Source: Aeromicrobium terrae
Lineage (GTDB): Bacteria > Actinomycetota > Actinomycetes > Propionibacteriales > Nocardioidaceae
Length of the DNA: 64,000 nucleotides
Direction of reading: 5' to 3'
Assembly: GCF_008039565.1 (NCBI RefSeq)
Contig: NZ_VDUX01000003.1
Location: 372,001-436,000, forward strand
Part shown: positions 23,927 through 32,522 of the stretch, piece by piece
How the letters are laid out: the number at the start of each line of letters is the position of its first letter
How positions within the stretch are numbered: the first letter of the stretch is position 1
Made by a program: the position numbers and the translations under genes
The notes under the pieces: model-generated
What the model was told of the DNA's origin: nothing
The model's input: the letters and a program-made list of their open reading frames with translations, nothing else
The model's database searches: none

Positions 23927-24532
23927 GGAGTCGACCAGCCGGTCGACGACCGCGTCGACCTCACGCCGCGCGCGCTTGGACCCGTCGGTGCGCGCGAGGT
24001 AGAGCGCGGCCTCGTCGAGCGCGCCGATCAGCACGTGCGCCAGGGGCGTGACGGGCTGCTTCGGGACGGCGCCGGAGTCCATGGCGTGCTCGAGCATGCC
24101 CTGCACGAGCCCCAGCCCGTACTTCATCCCGACCTCGCGCCACCGCTCCCAGCCGAGCACCGACGGCGCCTCCACGAGGATGATCCGGTGCACGGCCGGC
24201 TCGCCGCACGCGTCGAGCCACGCCGCCGCCCCGCGCTTCATCAGCGTCAGCGCATCCGCCTCACCCGAGCCCGCCACCGCCGCCCCGACGCGCTCCACGA
24301 CCTCGGCCTCGACTTGCTCGAACACCGCCGCGAACAGGTCGGTCTTGTCGTCGAACTGGTGGTACATCGCCCCGCGGGTGACCCCGGCCGCCGACGCGAT
24401 GGCGTCCGCGCTGACCTTGCCGAAGCCGTGCTCGGCGAACAGCGGGCGGGCAGCGGCGAGCAGGGCCTCCCGCGTGGCGGCAGACCGCTGTGCTTGTGTC
24501 CTGGGGGCCTGAGTCCGACGATTGTTTTTCAT
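23918..24532 (-). CDS. TetR family transcriptional regulator
   Basis: The 204-residue repressor has the N-terminal TetR helix-turn-helix: TREALLAAARPLFAEHGFGKVSADAIASAAGVTRGAMYHQFDDKTDLFAAVFEQ at about 20-73, where GVTRGAMYHQF is the recognition helix. The remainder is an all-helical ligand/dimer domain with WERWREVGMKYGLGLVQGML. It is transcribed divergently from the alpha/beta hydrolase gene, and the palindrome CATACAG-A-CTGTATG overlaps its start codon. It very probably represses itself and the hydrolase until a ligand binds. Confidence 0.92.
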   Translation of the reverse strand: MKNNRRTQAPRTQAQRSAATREALLAAARPLFAEHGFGKVSADAIASAAGVTRGAMYHQFDDKTDLFAAVFEQVEAEVVERVGAAVAGSGEADALTLMKRGAAAWLDACGEPAVHRIILVEAPSVLGWERWREVGMKYGLGLVQGMLEHAMDSGAVPKQPVTPLAHVLIGALDEAALYLARTDGSKRARREVDAVVDRLVDSLG

Positions 24533-24544
24533 ACAGACTGTATG
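24530..24544. promoter_or_regulatory. Probable TetR operator
   Basis: CATACAG (24530-24536) and CTGTATG (24538-24544) are exact inverted repeats around one base. The left end contains the reverse complement of the TetR ATG. The site lies in the short divergent region between the TetR gene and the hydrolase gene, the usual place for a TetR-type operator. Confidence 0.72.
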
Positions 24545-24591
24545 TATGTTGATGGGGTCACGAGCCCACCGTACCGTCCGAGGAGCGATTC

Positions 24592-25479
24592 ATGGAGACC
24601 GTCGAGCTGCCGCAAGGCACGATCAAGTACCGCGTCACCGGCGGGGGTGCCGGGCCGCGGGCGGCGAACGGCACCGGACCGGCGGACTCCACGGCACCGC
24701 CCGTCGTCTTCGTCCACGGGTTCCTCGTCAACCACGAGCTGTGGGACGGCGTCGGCGACGCGTTGGCCGCCGAGGGCATCCGTACCTACTCCCCCGACCT
24801 GCCGCTCGGCTCGCACACCATCGCGCTGAAGCCCGAGGCCGACCGCTCACCGCGTGGCGTCGCCATACTGATCAACGACTTCCTCGCCGCGCTCGACCTC
24901 GACGACGTCACCCTCGTGGGCAACGACACCGGCGGCGCCATCTGCCAGTTCCTCCTCGACACCGACCACTCACGCATCGGCCGGCTCGTGCTGACCAACT
25001 GCGACGCGTTCGACCAGTTCCCGCCGGCACCGTTCGACGTCCTGCTCAAGCTGGGCCGGAGCCCGGCGATGCTGCGGATCATGGGCGACACGATGCGGCC
25101 GCGGTTCATGCGCCACTCCTACATCGGCTTCGGTGGCCTCGTCGGCAAGCCTCTCGACAAGGCGATGTCCCGTCGCTGGATCGAACCGGTCCTCAAGGAC
25201 GCGGGCGTCCGGCGCGACACGTCGGCGTTCCTGCGCGAGGTGCGGCCGAGCGAGCTGCTCGACGTCTCGACGCGCCTCGGCTCGTTCGGCAAGCCGGTCC
25301 GTCTCGTGTGGGGAACCGCCGACCCGTTCTTCAAGATCTCGTTCGCTCAGAAGCTCCTCGACGCGTTCGGCCCCAACGCCGAGCTCGTCGAGGTGCCCGG
25401 CGCCAAGACCTTCCACGCGCTCGACGACCCGGCGCCCGTGGCCCGGGAGATCGCGGCGCTGTCGACGGTCAGCGGCTGA
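24592..25479 (+). CDS. Alpha/beta hydrolase with Asp nucleophile (dehalogenase/epoxide hydrolase-like)
   Basis: This is a 295-residue alpha/beta-hydrolase fold. The nucleophile elbow reads LVGNDTGGA, so Asp replaces the usual Ser, as in haloalkane dehalogenases and epoxide hydrolases. The oxyanion loop is VFVHGFLVNHELW, the acid is probably in VWGTADPF, and the general-base His is in GAKTFHALDDP. A Gly/Ala-rich insertion ([13 protein letters not shown]) near 18-30 is encoded by a 28-bp sequence also present in the unrelated gene at 55227. It is probably controlled by the divergent TetR. The substrate is unknown. Confidence 0.85.
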   Translation: METVELPQGTIKYRVTGGGAGPRAANGTGPADSTAPPVVFVHGFLVNHELWDGVGDALAAEGIRTYSPDLPLGSHTIALKPEADRSPRGVAILINDFLAALDLDDVTLVGNDTGGAICQFLLDTDHSRIGRLVLTNCDAFDQFPPAPFDVLLKLGRSPAMLRIMGDTMRPRFMRHSYIGFGGLVGKPLDKAMSRRWIEPVLKDAGVRRDTSAFLREVRPSELLDVSTRLGSFGKPVRLVWGTADPFFKISFAQKLLDAFGPNAELVEVPGAKTFHALDDPAPVAREIAALSTVSG

Positions 25480-25993
25480 GGCGGAAGGCCCGCAGCTCCT
25501 GGTCGTACCACTCGGTGTGCAGGCCGAGGTCCGTCATGCCGAGCCGGCGACAGACCGCCTGCGAGCGGACGTTGTCCGGGTCCGTGACGGCGTACAGCTC
25601 CTCGAAGCCGGCCGCGAAGCCGCGCTCGACCAGGGCCGTCGCCGCCTCGCTGGCGTAGCCCCGACCCCAGACGTCGGGGTGCAGGTGCCAGCCGACCTCG
25701 ATGTCCGCGCGGTCGACGCCCGTGCTCGGCGGGAGCGGGACGAGCATCAGCTGACCGCGGCACACGTCGGTGTCGTCGTCGACGACCGCCCAGATGCCGG
25801 TGGCCGGATGGTCCCCGGCCCGGGTCGGGAAGCGGCCGATCCGCTGGACGGCCTGGTCGCGCTCCGTCATCGGCTCGCCGGTGCCGCTCCAGCGAGCGAC
25901 GTCGGGCCGCCGGAAGATGTCGAACAGCGCGTCGGCGTCGTCCTCGACGAACGGCCGCAGCGTGAGGCGTTCCGTCCTGATCACCGCGTCCAT
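25469..25993 (-). CDS. RimJ/RimL-type GNAT acetyltransferase
   Basis: This 174-residue protein is of the RimJ type: it begins IRTERLTLRPFVEDDADALFDI, has DIEVGWHLHPDVWGRGYASEAATALVERGF with the acetyl-CoA loop (WGRGYA), and ends DNVRSQAVCRRLGMTDLG. These proteins acetylate protein N-termini or small molecules. The stop overlaps the convergent hydrolase by 11 bases. Nothing nearby indicates the target. Confidence 0.92.
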   Translation of the reverse strand: MDAVIRTERLTLRPFVEDDADALFDIFRRPDVARWSGTGEPMTERDQAVQRIGRFPTRAGDHPATGIWAVVDDDTDVCRGQLMLVPLPPSTGVDRADIEVGWHLHPDVWGRGYASEAATALVERGFAAGFEELYAVTDPDNVRSQAVCRRLGMTDLGLHTEWYDQELRAFRLSR

Positions 25994-26025
25994 GCGGCGA
26001 GTGTGCCAGGTGCCAGACTCGACCC

Positions 26026-26355
26026 ATGACCGTCATCAAGATCAACGCCATCACGGTGCCGGCCGGCTCCGGCGACGAGCTCGCGCACCGCTTCGCCGCC
26101 CGCGCGGGTGCCGTCGACCACGCCGACGGGTTCGAGGGCTTCGAGCTGCTCAAGCCCACCGACGACCGCGACCAGTGGCTGGTCATCACGCGGTGGCGGG
26201 ACGAGGACGCCTTCCAGGCCTGGGTGAGCTCACCGTCGTTCGCCGACGGTCACCGCTCGGCGGTCGATCGCGCCGGCGGCGAGGCGCCGAAGCCGGTGTC
26301 GACGCACAGCGAGGTGTGGTCGTACGAGACGGCGGGCGGTTCCCAGCCCGCCTGA
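26026..26355 (+). CDS. MhuD/IsdG-like haem-degrading monooxygenase
   Basis: This 109-residue ABM-fold protein strongly resembles mycobacterial MhuD as I recall it: VIKINAITVPAGSGDELAHRF, GFEGFELLKPTDD and DEDAFQAWVSSPSFADGHRS. Asn7 and Trp66 align with the MhuD catalytic residues; His76 is one position from the MhuD haem-ligand His75. MhuD opens haem to release iron without carbon monoxide. CAGACT ends six bases before the ATG, consistent with a leaderless message. No haem-uptake genes are adjacent. Confidence 0.82.
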   Translation: MTVIKINAITVPAGSGDELAHRFAARAGAVDHADGFEGFELLKPTDDRDQWLVITRWRDEDAFQAWVSSPSFADGHRSAVDRAGGEAPKPVSTHSEVWSYETAGGSQPA

Positions 26356-26394
26356 CCTGCGGCGCGGCTCCGACACCCCGTCCGCGGTGACGGA

Positions 26395-26406
26395 TACCGT
26401 CGAAGC
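26395..26406 (+). promoter_or_regulatory. Leaderless-type -10 box of the DUF6542 gene
   Basis: TACCGT (26395-26400) is followed by six bases and ATG 26407. The AAC(2')-like gene, four bases downstream of the DUF6542 stop, is probably on the same message. Confidence 0.5.
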
Positions 26407-26826
26407 ATGTCGTCGGCGACGGCTCCTTCACCGGCCGGCCTGGCAGGGCGCGACCTCACCGCCCGGGGCGCGGTCACGATGGCCTGCGCCACCCTCGGCG
26501 TCGTCACGGTCCTCGACCTCCTCGACGGCCGCCTCGGCATCGTCTTCTCCATCGGCTTCGTGCTCGCCGCCGTCACCGCGCCGGTCAGCGTCGAGTCGCG
26601 CGGCCTCCTGCCCACCGGCGTCCTGCCGCCCGTCCTGCTCGTCGGCGCCCTGATGCTGGTGGCGGTGGTCAACAGCGACGCCCTCGTCGTCGACGGCCTC
26701 TCCCCCGACGTCGGCGCGTTCGGGCGGCTGGTCGCCTCCGTGGTCGACCACGGCATCGTCCTCGTCGTCGGCCACGGCCTCGCGCTCGCCGCGATCGTCG
26801 CCCGCATCGTCACGGCCGAGCGCTGA
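26407..26826 (+). CDS. Small membrane protein, DUF6542-like
   Basis: This 139-residue protein has about four hydrophobic helices (AVTMACATLGVVTVLDLL, GIVFSIGFVLAAVTAPVS, TGVLPPVLLVGALMLVAVV, DHGIVLVVGHGLALAAIVARI). Actinobacterial proteins of this type near ychF, ispH and xseA are, as I recall, named DUF6542. The start is supported by TACCGT exactly six bases before the ATG. It is followed after four bases by the AAC(2')-like gene. Function is unknown. Confidence 0.75.
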   Translation: MSSATAPSPAGLAGRDLTARGAVTMACATLGVVTVLDLLDGRLGIVFSIGFVLAAVTAPVSVESRGLLPTGVLPPVLLVGALMLVAVVNSDALVVDGLSPDVGAFGRLVASVVDHGIVLVVGHGLALAAIVARIVTAER

Positions 26827-26830
26827 TCCG

Positions 26831-27364
26831 GTGACCGAGCTGACCGTCGCGCACACCGCCGACCTCGATCCCGGCACCCTCGCCGAGGCGCGGGCCATGA
26901 CCTTCTCGGCCTTCGGCGAGGACGACTTCACCGAGCACGACTGGGAGCACGGGCTGGGCGGCCTGCACGCCATCGTTCGCGACGGCGACACCATCGTCGG
27001 GCACGCGGCGGTCAACCAGCGCCACCTGCTGCACGAGGGCCAGGTGCTGCGCGCGGGGTACGTCGAGTCGGTGGCCGTCCACCCCGAGCACCGGCGCCGC
27101 GGCATCGGCCACCAGGTCATCGAGGCCCTCGAGCCGGTCATCGAGCGCGCCTACGACCTCGGCGGCCTGTACGCCACGGAGGCCGGGCGCCCGCTCTACC
27201 TGTCGCGCGGCTGGGTGCCGTGGGAGGGCCACCTGTTCGCGTTGACGCCCGACGGCGTCGTGCCCACGCCCGACGACGAGGGCGGGGTGCTGGTGTTCGA
27301 CACCGGTGCGCTCGACCTGACGGCCGACCTCACCTGCGACTACCGGAGCGGCGATCTCTGGTGA
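26831..27364 (+). CDS. Aminoglycoside 2'-N-acetyltransferase, AAC(2')-I type
   Basis: The 177-residue GNAT matches the chromosomal AAC(2')-I enzymes of mycobacteria along most of its length: FTEHDWEHGLGGLHAIV, GHAAVNQRHLLHEGQVLRAGYVE, VHPEHRRRGIGHQVIEALEPVIERAYDLGGL, LYLSRGWVPWEG and CDYRSGDLW. These enzymes acetylate the 2'-amino group of gentamicin, tobramycin and similar drugs; their native substrate may be cell-wall related. The start is GTG 26831, four bases after the DUF6542 stop. The match is from memory, so resistance is predicted and not shown. Confidence 0.85.
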   Translation: MTELTVAHTADLDPGTLAEARAMTFSAFGEDDFTEHDWEHGLGGLHAIVRDGDTIVGHAAVNQRHLLHEGQVLRAGYVESVAVHPEHRRRGIGHQVIEALEPVIERAYDLGGLYATEAGRPLYLSRGWVPWEGHLFALTPDGVVPTPDDEGGVLVFDTGALDLTADLTCDYRSGDLW

Positions 27365-29260
27365 TCAGCCGGTGACGTTGTCGATGTAGCACCAGCGCCA
27401 GGCCTCGCCGGGCTCGAAGCTGCGCATCACCGGGTGGCCAGACTCGTGGAAGTGCGCCGTGGCGTGCCGGTTCGGCGAGGAGTCGCAGCAGCCGACGTGG
27501 CCGCACTCCATGCAGAGCCGCAGGTGCACCCAGGTGTCGCCGTCGGCCAGGCACTCCTCGCACCCGGTGGGCGTGTTCGGGTTCGGCGGGGTGCCACAGA
27601 CCGCGAGATGCTCGCACGGTCCCTTGCCGGTGCTGGGACGCAGGTCGGTCTCTCGGTCGGCCGTAGTCTCGTCCTCCGACATGCGGTCCAAGATCGACTC
27701 CTCGACGTCGAGGGCGTCCAGCACGCGTTGCAGGACGCTCTGGTCCAGCGTGCCCAGGTCGCGGAGCCGCAGCACCTCGGCGCGCTCGACGTCGAGCATC
27801 GCGGCGCGCGCTCGGGAGTACTGGGCGCTCGGGGTGTCGATGCCGCCCAGCCGCTCCCACACGGCGTCGGACCGATCGGTGGCGCGCTGCCGCAGTCGCT
27901 CCATGACGCTGTCGGAGATCCGGTCGCGCTCGTTCTCCTCGAGGTAGTCGAGGCCCGCCTGCACGGCGGCCTGGTAGACGTTCGCCTCCTGCAGGTGGTC
28001 CTCGTGCCGGTCCGGCCCCTCGACCCCCAGCCCCCGCACGACGGCCGGCAGCGTGAGTCCTTGCAGCAGCAGGGTGCCGACGGTGACCACGAACGCGATC
28101 ATCACCAGCGCCGGCCGGTGCGGCGTCTCCTCGGGCAGCAGGAACACCGCCGCCAGGGTGACGACGCCGCGCATGCCGGTCCAGGCGATGACGGTGGTGA
28201 TCTGCCACGGCGGCGGAGGATCGGCCCGCCTCACCGCCGGGACCAGCCAGCGGGGCACATAGGTGGCCGGGAAGACCCAGACCGCGCGCAGCACGATCAC
28301 GCCCACGAGCACCGCGATGCTCGCGGCGATGACGCGGCCGACGGACAGGTCGTCCTCGCCGAGGTCAGACACGATGGCCCGGATCTGCAGGCCGATCAGC
28401 AGGAAGACCGAGTTCTCCAGGACGAAGGAGATCGTGGACCAGTTCGTCCGCTCGAACAGCCGCGACGTGGCCGACTGGATGAGCGGCGCTTTGTGCCCGA
28501 GGATCAGCCCGGCCACCACGACGGCCAGGACGCCCGACGGGTGCTGATCGATGCCCGGGACGTGGAGCTCCTCGGCCGGCAGGTAGGCGATCCACGGCGT
28601 CAGCAGCGACACCGCGACGTCGGTGATGTCGTCGGTGATCAGGCGGCGGACCTTGCCGACGACGACCGCGACGACCAGGCCGATGATGGCGCCGCCGAGG
28701 GCGGAGACGACGAAGCCGAGCCCCACCTCCCACGCGCTCACGGTGCCGGCGATGGCCGCGATCGACGTCCGTAGCACCACGATCGCGGTGGCGTCGTTGA
28801 CCAGGCTCTCGCCCTCCAGGATCGTCACGACGCGACGCGGCAGGCCGACCCGGCGGGCGATGGTGGTGGCGGCGACGGCGTCGGGAGGGGCCACCACCGC
28901 CCCGACGGCGAACGCCACCGGCCAGTCGACCGGCAGCATCATGTGCACCAGCACGCCGATGCCGAGCGTCGTGAAGACCACCAGACCCACGCTGAGCAGC
29001 GCGATCGGCCGCTTGTTGGCGCGGAAGTCGACGAGCGACGTGCGGATGGCGGCCGCGTAGAGCAGGGGCGGCAGCAGGCCGATCAGCACCAGCTCGGGAC
29101 TCAGCTCGACGTCCGGGACGAACGGCACGTACGAGCCGGCGATGCCGACGGCGATCAGGGCCAGGGGCGCTGAGGTGAAGCGTTGGGTGAGCGCCGTGAC
29201 GACCACCGCGATGGCCACGACGGTGACCAGCGTGAGGGCGACGTCCACGGCGGTATTCAA
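27365..29260 (-). CDS. CPA1-type Na+/H+ antiporter fused to a UBP-type zinc finger
   Basis: The 631-residue protein has an N-terminal NhaP/CPA1 antiporter of about 12 helices (residues 1-415), including the exchange-site region AVGAVVAPPDAVAATTIARR and GESLVNDATAIVV. A charged helical linker (420-540) follows. At 550-631 there is a ZnF-UBP domain: CEHLAVCG, GCEECLADGDTWVHLRLCMECGHVGCCD and RHATAHFHESGHPVM. UBP fingers in eukaryotes bind ubiquitin C-termini; in bacteria their ligand is unknown, and a sensor role is likely. Antiporter-UBP fusions are known in actinobacteria. The stop abuts the AAC(2')-like gene. Confidence 0.92.
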   Translation of the reverse strand: MNTAVDVALTLVTVVAIAVVVTALTQRFTSAPLALIAVGIAGSYVPFVPDVELSPELVLIGLLPPLLYAAAIRTSLVDFRANKRPIALLSVGLVVFTTLGIGVLVHMMLPVDWPVAFAVGAVVAPPDAVAATTIARRVGLPRRVVTILEGESLVNDATAIVVLRTSIAAIAGTVSAWEVGLGFVVSALGGAIIGLVVAVVVGKVRRLITDDITDVAVSLLTPWIAYLPAEELHVPGIDQHPSGVLAVVVAGLILGHKAPLIQSATSRLFERTNWSTISFVLENSVFLLIGLQIRAIVSDLGEDDLSVGRVIAASIAVLVGVIVLRAVWVFPATYVPRWLVPAVRRADPPPPWQITTVIAWTGMRGVVTLAAVFLLPEETPHRPALVMIAFVVTVGTLLLQGLTLPAVVRGLGVEGPDRHEDHLQEANVYQAAVQAGLDYLEENERDRISDSVMERLRQRATDRSDAVWERLGGIDTPSAQYSRARAAMLDVERAEVLRLRDLGTLDQSVLQRVLDALDVEESILDRMSEDETTADRETDLRPSTGKGPCEHLAVCGTPPNPNTPTGCEECLADGDTWVHLRLCMECGHVGCCDSSPNRHATAHFHESGHPVMRSFEPGEAWRWCYIDNVTG

Positions 29261-29292
29261 CCATCCGTGCCCCGCCGGGCATTCCCATCGCG

Positions 29293-29321
29293 TTGCCCGG
29301 CGTCGACGACCGACTTACGGT
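29293..29321 (+). promoter_or_regulatory. Sigma-70-type promoter for ggt
   Basis: TTGCCC (29293-29298) and TACGGT (29316-29321) are separated by 17 bases, a good match to vegetative sigma-factor spacing. They lie 35 bases upstream of the ggt ATG at 29357 in the divergent region with the antiporter gene. Confidence 0.5.
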
Positions 29322-29356
29322 GAGGAAGCCGTCGATTCGAGGGGGATGGTTCGTCC

Positions 29357-31189
29357 ATGCACGGCTTCAGCACCTGGTCCATGCGCGGCGCGATCGCGCT
29401 CGCCGCCGCCACCGCGGCCGCCACACTCGCAGTCACCACCGGTCCGGCCAGCGCCGACCGCACGCCGCCGACCAAGGTCGCGACGTCGCACGGGTCCGGC
29501 GGGGCCGTGTCGTCGGTCGACCCGAACGCGACGCGCGTCGGCATCGCGGTCCTGCGCAGCGGCGGCAACGCGGCCGACGCAGCCGTGGCCACCGCGGCGG
29601 CGCTCGGCGTCACCGAGCCGTACAGCGCCGGCGTCGGCGGAGGCGGATACTTCGTCTACCACGACGCGCGCACCGGTCAGACGCGCACGATCGACGGTCG
29701 CGAGACCGCGCCGGCCGGCATCACCCACGACGCCTTCATCGATCCCGCCATCGGCGATCCGTACCCGTTCACCCCGGAGCTGGTCTCGTCCGGCGTCTCG
29801 GTCGGCGTGCCCGGAACCCTGGCCACCTGGGACGCGGCGCTGAAGGACTTCGGCACCCTGTCGCTGAAGAAGGCGCTCCAGCCGTCGATCCACCTGGCGA
29901 AGAAGGGCTTCGTCGTCGACGACACCTTCCGCAGCCAGACCCTCGACAACAAGACGCGGTTCGCCGCATTTCCGGACACGGCGAAGCTGTTCCTCCCCGG
30001 AGGCGACGCGCCCGCCGTCGGCTCGGTGTTCCGCAACCCCGAGCTCGCGAAGACCCTCGGCCTGATCGCCGACCAGGGTCCTTCCGCGTTCTACGACGGC
30101 GCCATCGCCGACGAGATCGCCGACGTCGTGCAGCACCCGCGCAAGGACCCGGCGTCCGACCTGCCCGCGCCACCCGGGTCGATGACGGCCGACGACCTCT
30201 CGGGCTACCGGGTCAAGCGCCAGGCGCCGACGTCCGTCGACTACCGCGGGCTGACCGTGAAGGGCATGGCGCCGTCGTCGTCGGGCGGCACCACCGTCGG
30301 CGAGGCGCTGAACATCCTCGAGGGCTTCGACCTCGGCGCCGGCGACGCGCTCGCCAAGAGCCTGCACCTCTACCTGGAGGCGTCCGCGCTCGCGTTCGCC
30401 GACCGAGGCGCCTACGTCGGCGACCCGGCCTTCGTCGACGTGCCGACGCAGACGCTGCTCAGCCAGGCGTTCGCCGACTCGCGCGCGTGCACGATCGACC
30501 CCGAGCACGCGGCGACGAAACCGGTGCCCGCCGGCGACCTCGGCGCGACCGGCTGCGAGGACGCCGCGCACGAGGAGAAGCCGGACACCGAGAACGTCTC
30601 GACGACGCACCTCTCGGTCGTCGACCGGTGGGGCAACGCGGCTGCGTACACGCTCACGATCGAGCAGACCGGCGGCTCGGGCATGACCGTGCCCGGGCGC
30701 GGCTTCCTGCTCAACAACGAGCTGACCGACTTCAGCGCCGTCTACGACCCGAAGGACCCGAACCGGATCGAGCCCGGCAAGCGGCCGCGATCGTCGATGT
30801 CGCCGACGATCGTGCTCGACGACCACGACGACGTGAAGTACGTCGTCGGCTCGCCCGGCGGCTCGACGATCATCACGACGGTCCTGCAGATCCTGCTGAA
30901 CCGCATCGACCTCGGCATGACCTTGCCCGAGGCGATCGCGGCGCCGAGGGCGTCACAGCGCAACACCGCGTCCGTGACGGCCGAGCCGACGTTCATCGAC
31001 GCCTACGAGGACGCCCTCGCGCCCTTCGGCCACGTGCTGGTGCCCTCCGGCGACGCGTTCACGTCGGCGGCCGAGATCGGTGCCGCGGCGGCGATCGAGG
31101 TCGGGAGCCACGGCGAGCTCACGGCCGCCGCCGAGCCGGTGCGTCGAGGCGGCGGGACCGCCCTCGTGGTCAAGCCGAACGGTCGTTGA
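29357..31189 (+). CDS. ggt: Gamma-glutamyltransferase, exported
   Basis: GGT cleaves or transfers the gamma-glutamyl group of glutathione-like peptides. The 610-residue precursor starts with a signal peptide (MRGAIALAAATAAATLAV, cleavage near ASADRT). It keeps the N-terminal motif GGNAADAAVATAAALGVTEPYSAGVGGGGYFVYHD and the autoprocessing site at Thr416 in VSTTHLSVVD, which becomes the small-subunit nucleophile. GSPGGSTIITT is the oxyanion region. In an organism with mycothiol in place of glutathione, the natural substrate may be imported glutathione or poly-gamma-glutamyl compounds. Confidence 0.93.
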   Translation: MHGFSTWSMRGAIALAAATAAATLAVTTGPASADRTPPTKVATSHGSGGAVSSVDPNATRVGIAVLRSGGNAADAAVATAAALGVTEPYSAGVGGGGYFVYHDARTGQTRTIDGRETAPAGITHDAFIDPAIGDPYPFTPELVSSGVSVGVPGTLATWDAALKDFGTLSLKKALQPSIHLAKKGFVVDDTFRSQTLDNKTRFAAFPDTAKLFLPGGDAPAVGSVFRNPELAKTLGLIADQGPSAFYDGAIADEIADVVQHPRKDPASDLPAPPGSMTADDLSGYRVKRQAPTSVDYRGLTVKGMAPSSSGGTTVGEALNILEGFDLGAGDALAKSLHLYLEASALAFADRGAYVGDPAFVDVPTQTLLSQAFADSRACTIDPEHAATKPVPAGDLGATGCEDAAHEEKPDTENVSTTHLSVVDRWGNAAAYTLTIEQTGGSGMTVPGRGFLLNNELTDFSAVYDPKDPNRIEPGKRPRSSMSPTIVLDDHDDVKYVVGSPGGSTIITTVLQILLNRIDLGMTLPEAIAAPRASQRNTASVTAEPTFIDAYEDALAPFGHVLVPSGDAFTSAAEIGAAAAIEVGSHGELTAAAEPVRRGGGTALVVKPNGR

Positions 31190-31210
31190 GCTCGTCCGCC
31201 CCACCCTCGG

Positions 31211-31497
31211 TGGTCGAGTAGCGGAGGCCGCCCGCGGCCGACGCGTATCGAGACCACGTCTGACGTCAGGTGGTCTCGATACACCTCCAGCTCGCTGGCG
31301 CTCGCGGAGGCACTCGACCATCGGTCATTGAGCCTGCCGAAATGACCTTTCAACAAGCTCAAGGTCCGTGGCTCGCCTCACCTTCGGTGGTCGAGTAGCG
31401 GAGGCCGCCCGCGGCCGACGCGTATCGAGACCACGTCTGACGTCAGGCGGTCTCGATACACCTCCAGCTCGCTGGCGCTCGCGGAGGCACTCGACCA
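31211..31497. repeat. Two 110-bp palindromic units flanking a REP-like hairpin
   Basis: This gene-free convergent stretch (31190-31508) is filled by repeats. Units at 31211-31320 and 31388-31497 are almost identical; each begins TGGTCGAGT, ends ACTCGACCA and carries a central inverted repeat (GTATCGAGACCAC with GTGGTCTCGATAC at 31245-31257 and 31270-31282 in the first copy, one mismatch in the second) around CTGACGTCAG. Between them (31321-31375) is a relative of the 8011-8069 hairpin. They may terminate ggt and ispH transcripts. Confidence 0.88.
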
Positions 31498-31508
31498 CCG
31501 GACTGGAG

Positions 31509-32504
31509 CTAACGCCCGCTCTGCTCGGCCAGCTTCATGTCGCGGCGGAGCTCCGGCGGGAGGGAGAACGTCAGGCTCTCCTCGGCGGTGCGGACCGCGG
31601 CGGCGTCGGGGTGGCCGTGCTCGGCGAGGTAGGCGAGCACGTCCTGCACGAGGTCGTCAGGCACGGAGGCACCTGAGGTGACGCCGACCTTCTCGACGCC
31701 CTCGAGCCAGGCGTCGTCGATCTCGGTGACGTCGTCGATGCGGTAGGAGGCGCTGGCCCCGTTCTCGAGGGCGACCTCGACGAGGCGGACGGAGTTGGAG
31801 GAGTTGGCCGAGCCGACGACGATGACGAGGTCGGCCTCCTTGGCGATCTCCTTGACCGCGACCTGCCGGTTCTGCGTGGCGTAGCAGATGTCGTCGCTGG
31901 GCGGGTCCTCCAGGTGCGGGAACTTCTCCCGCAGCCGGCGGACGGTCTCCATGGTCTCGTCGACGCTCAGCGTGGTCTGCGAGAGCCACGACAGCTGCGT
32001 GCCCTCGGGGAACTCCAGCGAGTCGACGTCGTCCGGGTGCTCGACGAGCGTGATGCTCTCCGGCGCCTCGCCCGCGGTGCCCTCGACCTCCTCGTGACCG
32101 GCGTGGCCGATCAGGAGGATGTGCCGGCCCTCGCGGGCGAACCGCTTGGCCTCGTGGTGCACCTTCGTGACCAGCGGGCACGTGGCGTCGATCGTCTTCA
32201 GGTTCCGCTCCGCGGCCTGGGCGTGCACCGCCGGCGAGACGCCGTGGGCGGAGAAGACGACCGTGGCGCCCTCGGGCACCTCGTCGAGCTCCTCGACGAA
32301 GATCGCGCCGCGAGCGGCGAGATTCTGGACGACGTGCTTGTTGTGCACGATCTGCTTGCGCACGTAGACCGGGGCGCCGTACAGGTCGAGCGCCTTCTCG
32401 ACCGTGATGACGGCGCGGTCGACGCCCGCGCAGTAGCCTCGCGGGTCGGCCAGCAGCACGCTGCCGCCGACGGGGGGCATGCCGAGCTCGACGTGGGAGG
32501 ACAT
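31509..32504 (-). CDS. ispH: 4-hydroxy-3-methylbut-2-enyl diphosphate reductase
   Basis: IspH (LytB) carries out the last step of the MEP isoprenoid pathway, reducing HMBPP to IPP and DMAPP with a 4Fe-4S cluster. The 331-residue protein has the three cluster cysteines in [16 protein letters not shown] and [10 protein letters not shown], along with HGVSP and the SSNSVRL phosphate-binding segment. TAGGCT followed by six bases precedes the ATG, suggesting a leaderless message. The divergent neighbour is xseA, as in mycobacteria. Confidence 0.96.
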   Translation of the reverse strand: MSSHVELGMPPVGGSVLLADPRGYCAGVDRAVITVEKALDLYGAPVYVRKQIVHNKHVVQNLAARGAIFVEELDEVPEGATVVFSAHGVSPAVHAQAAERNLKTIDATCPLVTKVHHEAKRFAREGRHILLIGHAGHEEVEGTAGEAPESITLVEHPDDVDSLEFPEGTQLSWLSQTTLSVDETMETVRRLREKFPHLEDPPSDDICYATQNRQVAVKEIAKEADLVIVVGSANSSNSVRLVEVALENGASASYRIDDVTEIDDAWLEGVEKVGVTSGASVPDDLVQDVLAYLAEHGHPDAAAVRTAEESLTFSLPPELRRDMKLAEQSGR

Positions 32505-32516
32505 GACTCCAGCCTA
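32505..32516 (-). promoter_or_regulatory. Leaderless-type -10 box of ispH
   Basis: On the minus strand TAGGCT (32516-32511) is followed by exactly six bases (32510-32505) and then the ispH ATG. The spacing puts the expected transcription start on the start codon. Confidence 0.5.
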
Positions 32517-32522
32517 ACGACC

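Noticed and set aside
24592-25479. Naming the hydrolase a haloalkane dehalogenase
   Set aside because: The Asp nucleophile fits, but the halide-binding Trp/Asn pair could not be assigned from sequence, and epoxide hydrolases share the same elbow.
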